A DNA stretch of 25,742 bases from a virus: positions 1 through 25,742 of the IMG/VR virus record IMGVR_UViG_3300021091_000378; one strand, written 5' to 3'. The position numbers and the translations under genes are program-made. Numbering within the stretch: the stretch's first letter is position 1; each line of letters begins with the position of its first letter. Below, in pieces: positions 1 through 5,375 of this stretch. The notes under the pieces were generated by a model, which ran no database searches, was not told where the DNA came from, and saw only the letters and a program-made list of their open reading frames with translations.

Positions 1-195
1 AAAGCAAAAAAAGAAACTAAAGAAGAGAAAACACCATTTGATGAATTAGTAGCTAATATCGATGAAAGAATTACATTAGGTAAAGATTTGGATGGTAGAA
101 GTGCTAAAGCAGAATTCAAAAATGGTATTCTAACATTGGTTGTAGAAAGAAGGGAAGAATCTAAACCCAAAAAAGTTTCTATAAAAGTTGGTTAA
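1..195 (+). CDS. Small heat-shock protein (Hsp20/alpha-crystallin), C-terminal part
   Basis: The gene enters from the left edge; only its last 64 codons are present, ending at TAA 193-195. The visible part is an acidic/lysine-rich linker, then the typical end of an alpha-crystallin domain: 'SAKAEFKNGILTLVV' fits the A-x-x-x-NGVL-x-I/V-x pattern of the last beta-strands. A short tail with the I-x-I/V type motif 'KVSIKV' follows; in this family that motif docks into neighbouring subunits. Hsp20 proteins are ATP-independent holdases that keep unfolding proteins soluble in the cytoplasm, and they are known from T4-like phages of cyanobacteria. A terminator follows 25 bases after the stop, so this is the last gene of its transcript. 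The family call is good; the missing N-terminus prevents a length comparison. Confidence 0.8.
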   Translation, partial: KAKKETKEEKTPFDELVANIDERITLGKDLDGRSAKAEFKNGILTLVVERREESKPKKVSIKVG

Positions 196-218
196 TTTGG
201 TTTTTTTGTGTATATTTG
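188..218 (+). promoter_or_regulatory. Putative Bacteroidetes-type promoter (TTG, 20 bp, TATATTTG)
   Basis: TTG at 188-190 and TATATTTG at 211-218 are separated by 20 bp. This matches the Bacteroidetes -33/-7 arrangement (TTTG, 19-21 bp, TAnnTTTG). The upstream element overlaps the last codons of the Hsp20 gene. The predicted start, about 4-8 bases after the G, falls inside the left arm of the terminator hairpin, so a new transcript would lose part of that arm and should escape termination. It would drive the 58-aa gene at 271 and the membrane-protein gene at 447. Seen by eye only. Confidence 0.5.
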
Positions 219-219
219 T

Positions 220-250
220 AAGGTGGTAGGTTAGCTTACCACCTTTTTTT
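220..250 (+). terminator. Rho-independent terminator after Hsp20 gene
   Basis: AAGGTGGTA (220-228) pairs perfectly with TACCACCTT (237-245). A G-T and a G-C pair extend the stem to 11 bp around a TTAG tetraloop. A run of T follows directly (244-250). It ends the transcript entering from the left edge, 25 bases after the Hsp20 stop codon. Confidence 0.9.
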
Positions 251-270
251 ATTTAAAAATACTTATTATT

Positions 271-447
271 ATGAAATATAAAGATAAAATACAAACATTA
301 TTGGAATCTTTAGATGTAAAATTAAAGGTTATTGAAAATGTAGCTAAAGGTGTTCAACGTTTAGAACCAAACGAAGTAAGTTCCGTTATAAGCGATGCTA
401 GAAAAATAACAGAAAGAATTTCAGAACTAATCAGTATAGAAAGATAA
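271..447 (+). CDS. Hypothetical 58-aa helical protein
   Basis: ATG at 271 opens a 58-codon frame ending TAA 445-447. The stop overlaps the ATG of the next gene by one base (TAATG), which suggests translational coupling. The product looks wholly helical: it has heptad-like spacing of Leu/Ile/Val ('IQTLLESLDVKLKVIENV', then 'ISDARKITERISELISI') broken once around 'GVQRLEPNEV'. There is no signal peptide or membrane segment. It sits just after the promoter and terminator at 188-250, so it is probably the first gene of its transcript. No family is recognised. Because it is co-translated with a coiled-coil membrane protein, a small partner protein is possible, but that is inference. Confidence 0.6.
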   Translation: MKYKDKIQTLLESLDVKLKVIENVAKGVQRLEPNEVSSVISDARKITERISELISIER

Positions 448-1571
448 TGAATTGGCTTAAGATTTTAGTGGGTTTATCTGCACTAATTATTGCAGGATGT
501 GCAGCCTATTTCTCCGTGACAGGGTTAGGTGTACTATTTGCAGGTGCTTCTTTATCGGTAATGATAATGGCTTCCGCATTAGAACTCGCAAAGTTAGTTG
601 CTGCAACTTATTTAAAGCAAAAATGGGATGAAATTAGTGGTTTTAATAAGTGGTATATAACGATTTCAGTTGGTGTTCTTATGTTAATTACTTCAGCAGG
701 TATTTTTGGATACCTTTCAAACGCATTTCAACAACAAAACATTGAGTTAATGCGGATTGAGAGAGAAATTTCAGTTTTTGATACAAAAATTAAGCAAAAT
801 GAGAGTGAAATTGCTCGTTATACAACTCAATTAACGAATCAACAAAATATTCGTAACTCACAAGAGGCTAATATTTCAAAAGTTGTTGAAAGAAATGGGT
901 CTACATCACGTCTTTCACAAATGGTTCGTAATGCAGATGGTGAAATTACTAAAATTTCAGCAAAAATCAATACCTTGACCGAAGAAAATAACAAAAATTA
1001 CGAAAAAATCAATGAAATTAAGAACGCAAACATTGATATTGAAAAAGAAGTTGGTGGATTTCGTTTTGTTGCTCAGGCATTTAACGTAGAATTAGCTCAA
1101 GTAGTGAAATTTTTCATATTTTTGATAGTTTTAGTGTTTGACCCACTTGCAGTTGCTCTAATCATTGCATTTAATGGACTTATTTCTGATAAAAAAAGAA
1201 AACAAAAAGAAATTTTAAAACAAATAATGCAAAATGAATCAAAATTGGGATTATACGAAGTTTATGGTGATAAAAAAGAAGATATGGTAGAAAATATTTC
1301 AGAAAATACCGAAAATAGTGGAAAAAATTCTCCAAAAGAAGAAAAAATCAACAATTTAGTAGAAAACACGGAGTCAGTATCAACTGAATTACCGGAGTTA
1401 AAGTGGGAGGAGTTCATGCATCCAGAATTTCCGTGGAATAATCGTAGTTTATGGATAAACAACCCGAAAGCCGTTAATTATTGGATTACAAATAAGGGTG
1501 GTTCTCGTAGAGAAGCTGATAGATACGCCAAAGAAGAGAGAGATAGGATAGAAAACACAAAAACATATTAA
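447..1571 (+). CDS. Integral membrane protein with long coiled coil
   Basis: This 374-aa protein of unknown function has three hydrophobic segments near the N-terminus (about residues 4-23, 26-52 and 67-91). A charged helical stretch with coiled-coil character follows (about 95-205, rich in E/K/N/Q with regular I/L). A fourth membrane segment lies at about 218-246. The tail is hydrophilic and acidic (about 250-325, many EN/SEN), then a conserved-looking end with 'HPEFPWNNRSLWINNPKAV' and an Arg/Glu-rich helix. With four membrane passes the coiled coil and the C-terminal tail lie on opposite sides of the membrane. Membrane proteins of this plan occur in marine myoviruses without assigned function. 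Residues 16-19 (AGCA) look lipobox-like, but the flanking membrane segments make a lipoprotein unlikely. Its start overlaps the previous stop by one base. Confidence 0.75.
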   Translation: MNWLKILVGLSALIIAGCAAYFSVTGLGVLFAGASLSVMIMASALELAKLVAATYLKQKWDEISGFNKWYITISVGVLMLITSAGIFGYLSNAFQQQNIELMRIEREISVFDTKIKQNESEIARYTTQLTNQQNIRNSQEANISKVVERNGSTSRLSQMVRNADGEITKISAKINTLTEENNKNYEKINEIKNANIDIEKEVGGFRFVAQAFNVELAQVVKFFIFLIVLVFDPLAVALIIAFNGLISDKKRKQKEILKQIMQNESKLGLYEVYGDKKEDMVENISENTENSGKNSPKEEKINNLVENTESVSTELPELKWEEFMHPEFPWNNRSLWINNPKAVNYWITNKGGSRREADRYAKEERDRIENTKTY

Positions 1572-1575
1572 TTTA

Positions 1576-1607
1576 TTTGGTTTTTTGATATTTTTTGTTT
1601 ATATTTG
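1576..1607 (+). promoter_or_regulatory. Putative Bacteroidetes-type promoter for uvdE operon
   Basis: TTTG at 1576-1579, exactly 20 bp, then TATATTTG at 1600-1607: a full match to the Bacteroidetes consensus TTTG-N19-21-TAnnTTTG. It lies in the 59-base gap before the UV-endonuclease gene and predicts transcription from about 1611-1616, leaving a leader of some 15-20 bases. The same TATATTTG octamer occurs at 211-218. This is the strongest sequence evidence here for the host phylum. Confidence 0.6.
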
Positions 1608-1630
1608 GATATAATTGATAAACTTTAAAT

Positions 1631-2527
1631 ATGAATTTAGGTTACGCATGTATTAATATGAGTATGGGTAAAAAAGTTAGTACCAATCGTGCTATGATTA
1701 AGAAAACTTTTGAAACTAAAGGATTGGATTATGTTTCTGAGATTGCACTTCAAAATGCAGCTGATATAATCAAAATTTTAGAATGGAATCGTTTAAATGG
1801 TATCAATTTTTTCCGTTTATCTTCCGCAATTATTCCTTGGGGTGACCACATTGATTTAACTCAACTGAAAGATTACAAACAAATCAAATCAGAACTTAAA
1901 AAAGCGGGTGATTTTGCAAAATATCACAATATGCGTATTAATTCACATCCTGGTCCATTTTGTGTTCTAACTTCACCTAATGAATCCGTTATTACTAACT
2001 CTATTGCAGATTTAGAACTACATGGTAAGATATTCGATATGATGGAGTTATCTAAAACCCCCTACAATAACATTAATATCCATTGTAATGGTGTTTACGG
2101 AGATAAAAAGAGTGCGATGGATAGATTTATCACCAACTTTAAAAGATGCTCTAAATCGGTTCAAAATCGACTTACAATAGAGAATGATGATAAGGCTTCT
2201 ATGTACTCTGTAAAAGATTTGATGTATATTCATAATCAAACCAATATTCCGATTGTATTTGATTACCACCACCATCAGTTTTGTACAGGCGATTTATCCG
2301 AAGAACAAGCACTCAAACTTGCAGCAAGCACTTGGCCGATAGATATCAGACAAGAGGTTCATTATTCGGAATCAAAAGCATTGCACGAAAATAATCCAAA
2401 AGAAAAACCACAGGCTCACTCATTATACATTAATCAACTACCAAATACATACGGATTAGATATAGATGTTATGGTAGAAGCTAAAGGTAAAGAGTTAGCT
2501 ATATTACCTTATTTAAAAAAAGTATAA
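1631..2527 (+). CDS. uvsE: UV damage endonuclease (UvdE/UvsE family)
   Basis: This 298-aa protein is a TIM-barrel metal-dependent repair endonuclease that nicks DNA 5' to UV photoproducts, starting an alternative excision pathway. The conserved blocks are in family order: N-terminal 'NLGYACIN', 'RLSSAIIPWGDH' (62-73), 'NSHPGPF' (104-110), 'NIHCNGVYGDK' (149-159), 'LTIENDD' (181-187), 'IPIVFDYHHH' (206-215), 'VHYSES' (243-248), 'AHSLYI' (262-267) and 'DIDVMVEAKGKELAIL' (277-292). Candidate metal ligands (family knowledge) are H73, H106, H151, E184, D211, H214, H244 and E283; K285 is conserved. Its length is typical for the bacterial family. The ATG follows the promoter at 1576-1607 with an A-rich leader. 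It probably repairs phage DNA after UV exposure. High confidence on family; UvsE and UvdE are names for the same family. Confidence 0.92.
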   Translation: MNLGYACINMSMGKKVSTNRAMIKKTFETKGLDYVSEIALQNAADIIKILEWNRLNGINFFRLSSAIIPWGDHIDLTQLKDYKQIKSELKKAGDFAKYHNMRINSHPGPFCVLTSPNESVITNSIADLELHGKIFDMMELSKTPYNNINIHCNGVYGDKKSAMDRFITNFKRCSKSVQNRLTIENDDKASMYSVKDLMYIHNQTNIPIVFDYHHHQFCTGDLSEEQALKLAASTWPIDIRQEVHYSESKALHENNPKEKPQAHSLYINQLPNTYGLDIDVMVEAKGKELAILPYLKKV

Positions 2528-2701
2528 ATGAAAAATTATTTCGATTATTGGTATAAAAGAACCATAAAAGATGGATTAAAAGCTATGAAATTAGTAATAG
2601 GATTGGGATTAGCAGTATCATTTGGATATTCCGTTAATTTACCAATTGGTATTATGTTTTTTGGATGGGTTTTAATTGAATCACTTATAGAAAAAAATTA
2701 A
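2528..2701 (+). CDS. Small membrane protein, 57 aa
   Basis: ATG at 2528 follows the UV-endonuclease stop directly (TAA 2525-2527). The frame ends TAA 2699-2701, two bases before the next ATG. The product has a basic N-terminus with aromatic residues ('KNYFDYWYKRTIKDGLKAMK'). Two hydrophobic stretches follow (about residues 21-33 and 38-53) joined by a short turn at 'YSVNLP', suggesting a helical hairpin in the membrane. Positive charges at the N-terminus favour that end staying in the cytoplasm. No family is recognised. The tight spacing on both sides and an uninterrupted frame support it as a real gene. Confidence 0.6.
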   Translation: MKNYFDYWYKRTIKDGLKAMKLVIGLGLAVSFGYSVNLPIGIMFFGWVLIESLIEKN

Positions 2702-2703
2702 TT

Positions 2704-3063
2704 ATGAAAAAATACGCATTGTTCATAGGCAGATGGCAGAATTGGCACAAAGGACACGAATGGTTAATCCGCCAACAAATGGATAAAGGAAAAAATGTAT
2801 GGGTTGCAATTAGAGATGTTCTAAAAGATGAGAACAATCCTAAATCAGCTCAGGAAGTTTTAACTATGTTACAAAACGAACCATTTTTTCAAAACAATTG
2901 GGATAAATTATTTGTATCAATTATTCCAGATATTGAATCAGTAAATTATGGAAGAGGAGTTGGATATGAAGTAATATACCACGAACCACCAAATGAAATC
3001 GCTGAAATCAGCGGAACTAAAATTAGAAATGGTCAGATAAACTCTGATGGTAGTAAAAATTAA
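2704..3063 (+). CDS. HxGH-type nucleotidylyltransferase (NadM/cytidylyltransferase-like)
   Basis: This 119-aa protein has an N-terminal 'YALFIGRWQNWHKGHEWLI' (residues 4-22). It corresponds to the GRFQPxHxGH nucleotide-binding motif, with HKGH at 15-18. Near the C-terminus 'EISGTKIRNG' (101-110) matches the IS-x-T-x-I-R motif. Together these define the HxGH nucleotidylyltransferase superfamily, which moves a nucleotide monophosphate from NTP onto a phosphorylated substrate (NMN, FMN, pantetheine phosphate, CTP-dependent substrates). It is shorter than bacterial NadM (about 170-180 aa), so it is a minimal version. The canonical F-Q-P before the first His is changed to W-Q-N-W. The exact substrate cannot be read from sequence; NAD synthesis is one option because some large phages carry NMN adenylyltransferases. 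It sits in a row of small metabolic genes. Confidence 0.75.
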   Translation: MKKYALFIGRWQNWHKGHEWLIRQQMDKGKNVWVAIRDVLKDENNPKSAQEVLTMLQNEPFFQNNWDKLFVSIIPDIESVNYGRGVGYEVIYHEPPNEIAEISGTKIRNGQINSDGSKN

Positions 3064-3080
3064 TTGTAAAATCAAATTAT

Positions 3081-3581
3081 ATGATTTGGATTAATGAAAA
3101 TTTTAATTTATTAAGTGAAAAAGAATTAATCTTTTTAAAAAACAAATGTGATAATTTTGTTAAAAAAGATGAAAATATTAAAAATAATTATTATAATAGA
3201 CAACCTCTTAATAACGAAAATTCTGAAACTATTGATATAGTTCAAAAAATAATTGAATATTTAAAAACTATTATAAATGAAGATAAAATAGAGTGTTTAG
3301 CAATATGGATTAACAAAGTAGATAGTGAATCAAATAAAAATGATGAGTTTCACAAAGATAATTCTGATTTAACCTTTTTATTATACCTAAACGAAAATTT
3401 TTCCGGTGGTGAATATGAATACATTGCTAAAGAAAGAATTAAAATAAAACCAAAAATAAACTTATCTATAATATCAAATAATAAAGTTTCTCATAGAGTT
3501 TTACCTGTTACAAAAGGAGAGAGATTCAGTTTGGTAATATTTTTTAATATAAATAAAAAAAACAATAAAACATTAATATAA
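3081..3581 (+). CDS. 2-oxoglutarate/Fe(II)-dependent oxygenase
   Basis: This 166-aa protein has the facial triad of the 2OG-Fe(II) superfamily: H91 and D93 in 'EFHKDNSD', the distal H138 in 'NKVSHRVLPV', and R148 in 'GERFSLVIFF' to bind 2-oxoglutarate. The strand pattern 'LTFLLYLNENFSGGEYEY' between them is typical of prolyl-4-hydroxylase-like members. Such enzymes hydroxylate proteins, small molecules or nucleic-acid bases using O2 and 2-oxoglutarate. The substrate is unknown. The length fits a single-domain phage member. It is extremely AT-rich, with long A/T runs even against this background, which could mean a different origin. The next gene starts immediately at the stop. It is not a recognisable TET/JBP-type DNA hydroxylase, but a modification role near the carbamoyltransferase is possible. 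Confidence 0.8.
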   Translation: MIWINENFNLLSEKELIFLKNKCDNFVKKDENIKNNYYNRQPLNNENSETIDIVQKIIEYLKTIINEDKIECLAIWINKVDSESNKNDEFHKDNSDLTFLLYLNENFSGGEYEYIAKERIKIKPKINLSIISNNKVSHRVLPVTKGERFSLVIFFNINKKNNKTLI

Positions 3582-3788
3582 ATGCCGTTAGTTAAAAGAC
3601 ATATAGCAAAAAGTATTAGTTATCGATTTATAGGAACTATAACTACAATTGTTCTTACTATGGCCGCCGGATTACCTATAAAATGGGCAGGAATGGTTGG
3701 GTTGGGTGAACTATTGTTTAAACCAATTATTTACTTTTTACATGAAAGATTTTGGTATCAATATATAAAATACGGGTTAAAAAGATAA
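3582..3788 (+). CDS. DUF2061 family membrane protein
   Basis: This 68-aa protein starts at the base after the previous stop. It follows the DUF2061 pattern: a basic N-terminus 'KRHIAKSISYRFIGTITT', a hydrophobic segment (about 14-33), a second one (about 35-52) with 'GLGELLFKPIIYFLHERFWY', where the K-x2-Y-x2-HER-x-W block is the family hallmark. It is likely a two-helix membrane protein. The family has no proven function. In some marine bacteria DUF2061 is linked to sulfate-assimilation enzymes, but no such enzyme is identified here. High confidence on family, none on role. Confidence 0.8.
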   Translation: MPLVKRHIAKSISYRFIGTITTIVLTMAAGLPIKWAGMVGLGELLFKPIIYFLHERFWYQYIKYGLKR

Positions 3789-3799
3789 AAATAAATTAT

Positions 3800-4438
3800 A
3801 TGAAATTAATTACAGATAAAAAATCAAACGGAATAACGAATTCCGATTTTATCAAATATTTAAAAAATCCAGTTGAAAAATCTGAGCTAAATCAATTAGA
3901 GGTAGATGTATTAAGAGATACACTATTTGCAGCACTCAAAGGAATGGGTGGGGTAGGATTATCTGCAAACCAAATCGGCGTAAATAAAAGAGCATGTGTT
4001 ATTAAATTTAACGATGTTGAACTATTCCTATTAAACCCTGTTATTACAGAACGTTCTAATGAAGGCTTTATATTTTATGAAGGTTGCTTATCAATTCCTG
4101 ATACAATTAAAAAGCCTGTAAGAACTATACGTGCTACCTACGTTGTTGTACAAACTGATAATTTAGGTGAATTAAGATTTGAAATTAATCCAGAAGAAGA
4201 TAGAAAATCAGATGGGCAAGTTTCCGAAGATACTATGAAAACAGTTATAGTTCAGCACGAAATTGACCACTTAGATGGTATTACCATTAAAGATAGAGTA
4301 TATTCAACAACTGTTGTTAAGAAACAATCGTATGGTAGAAATGATAAGATTGTTATGAAAGCTCCCGATGGAGAGTTAGTTGAAGTTAAATACAAAAAAG
4401 CAAACAATTATTTTTTAAAAGGATATGAAGTAGTATAA
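3800..4438 (+). CDS. def: Peptide deformylase
   Basis: Peptide deformylase removes the N-formyl group from nascent proteins. All three family motifs are present: motif I 'GVGLSANQ' (51-58), motif II 'EGCLS' (94-98, with metal-ligand C96) and motif III 'QHEIDHLDG' (152-160, HEXXH with H153, E154, H157). I start it at ATG 3800 (MKLITDKKS, 212 aa). An upstream in-frame ATG at 3752 would add 16 residues overlapping the DUF2061 gene and unlike the family. A segment between motifs II and III (about 126-148, 'INPEEDRKSDGQVSEDTMK') is longer than usual. About 45 residues follow motif III, including 'GRNDKIVMKAPDGELVEVKYKK', whereas many phage deformylases are truncated there. Phage deformylases are known from cyanophages and others. 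The gene follows DUF2061 by 11 bases and precedes the next ATG by one base. Confidence 0.9.
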   Translation: MKLITDKKSNGITNSDFIKYLKNPVEKSELNQLEVDVLRDTLFAALKGMGGVGLSANQIGVNKRACVIKFNDVELFLLNPVITERSNEGFIFYEGCLSIPDTIKKPVRTIRATYVVVQTDNLGELRFEINPEEDRKSDGQVSEDTMKTVIVQHEIDHLDGITIKDRVYSTTVVKKQSYGRNDKIVMKAPDGELVEVKYKKANNYFLKGYEVV

Positions 4439-4439
4439 T

Positions 4440-4679
4440 ATGGAATATGTAATTTTAATATTTGTCTTTATGTTAATCGCTTTATTATATGCGGTATATA
4501 ACTTATTATCTAAAGTAGAAAAATATGAAGATTTTATAGACCAGCAAGAACTAAATAACCAAACATTACTGGAGACTTTGCGTAGAATAGATTCTAAGCA
4601 GATGTTTGAGAAGGATGATGAAGTAGGTTCTTTATTTTTACAAATAAAGGATATCATCAATCAATTCAAACAATTCTAA
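4440..4679 (+). CDS. Small membrane-anchored acidic helical protein
   Basis: This 79-aa protein begins with one membrane helix (residues 3-24, 'YVILIFVFMLIALLYAVYNL'). It continues as a charged helical stretch ('VEKYEDFIDQQELNNQTLLETLRRIDS') and ends with 'FEKDDEVGSLFLQIKDIINQF', an acidic turn followed by an amphipathic helix. The single N-terminal helix without a cleavage site suggests an anchor with the rest on one face of the membrane. Similar short proteins occur in marine T4-like phages with no known role. It lies one base after the deformylase stop and two bases before the sigma-factor gene, so it is co-transcribed with them. Confidence 0.65.
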   Translation: MEYVILIFVFMLIALLYAVYNLLSKVEKYEDFIDQQELNNQTLLETLRRIDSKQMFEKDDEVGSLFLQIKDIINQFKQF

Positions 4680-4681
4680 AA

Positions 4682-5371
4682 ATGCCAAGAAAAAGAGTAC
4701 CCAGAATTTATTTTACAAAAGATACTGAAGATGCTATCATCGAATATAATAAAACCGATGACCAGCGTATAAAGAATAGATTATATAAAGATAGAATACA
4801 ACATTCTTTCGAAAAACTCGCAGAGATAGTTTATAACAAATGGAAGTTTAGTTATTTTGATGATGACCCACAAGATGTGATGGCGGAAGTTGTTGCCTTT
4901 ATGATTGAGAAGATTCATATGTATCAAGAAGGTAAAGGAAAGGCATTTTCTTATTTTACTATTGTTGCTAGAAACTATCTTATACTAAACAACAACTCAA
5001 ATTACAAAAGATATAAAGATACCGATGTAATGTCATCTTTACCAGATAATTGGGATACCGAAAATAATTGGGCAGAAGAAGTTCGTAATGAGGAACACCG
5101 AACATTTAATGATAGAATGTTAGAATATTGGGATACTCATTTAGAAAACTTTTTTCAGAAAAAGAGAGACATACAAATAGCGGATGCTGTATTAGAATTA
5201 TTTCGTAGAGCAAATTATATAGAAAGTTTCAATAAAAAATCGCTATACCTACTTATTAGAGAAATGACAGGCTTCCCCACACATTACATTACTAAAGTTG
5301 TTAATAAGATGAAAGAAAAACAAATGGCACTTTATAATGAATTTGATAGAGAAGGCGATATAAAAATTTAA
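4682..5371 (+). CDS. 55: Late-transcription sigma factor, T4 gp55-like
   Basis: This 229-aa protein resembles the gp55 class of phage sigma factors that recruit host RNA polymerase to late promoters. The clearest part is 'KGKAFSYFTIVARNYLILNNN' (residues 85-105), equivalent to sigma region 2, preceded by a helix with 'DPQDVMAEVVAFMIEKI' (62-78). The C-terminal part has a helix-turn-helix-like segment 'KKSLYLLIREMTGFPTHYITKVVNKMKEK' (185-213) that might contact DNA or a co-activator. T4 gp55 is smaller (about 185 aa) and has only a reduced region 4 equivalent. Its position just before the structural cluster, and the recurrent ATATTTATA element upstream of those genes, fit a late regulator. No gp33 or clamp gene is in the window to complete the T4 scheme. 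Confidence 0.75.
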   Translation: MPRKRVPRIYFTKDTEDAIIEYNKTDDQRIKNRLYKDRIQHSFEKLAEIVYNKWKFSYFDDDPQDVMAEVVAFMIEKIHMYQEGKGKAFSYFTIVARNYLILNNNSNYKRYKDTDVMSSLPDNWDTENNWAEEVRNEEHRTFNDRMLEYWDTHLENFFQKKRDIQIADAVLELFRRANYIESFNKKSLYLLIREMTGFPTHYITKVVNKMKEKQMALYNEFDREGDIKI

Positions 5372-5375
5372 AATT

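Noticed and set aside
3752-3799. Upstream in-frame ATG for peptide deformylase
   Set aside because: It would overlap the DUF2061 gene by 37 bases and add 16 residues unlike the family; ATG 3800 gives a normal N-terminus and spacing.
3800-4438. SEC-C type zinc motif at the deformylase C-terminus
   Set aside because: Only the GRND and KYKK ends resemble it; the cysteines that bind zinc are absent and the spacing is too long.
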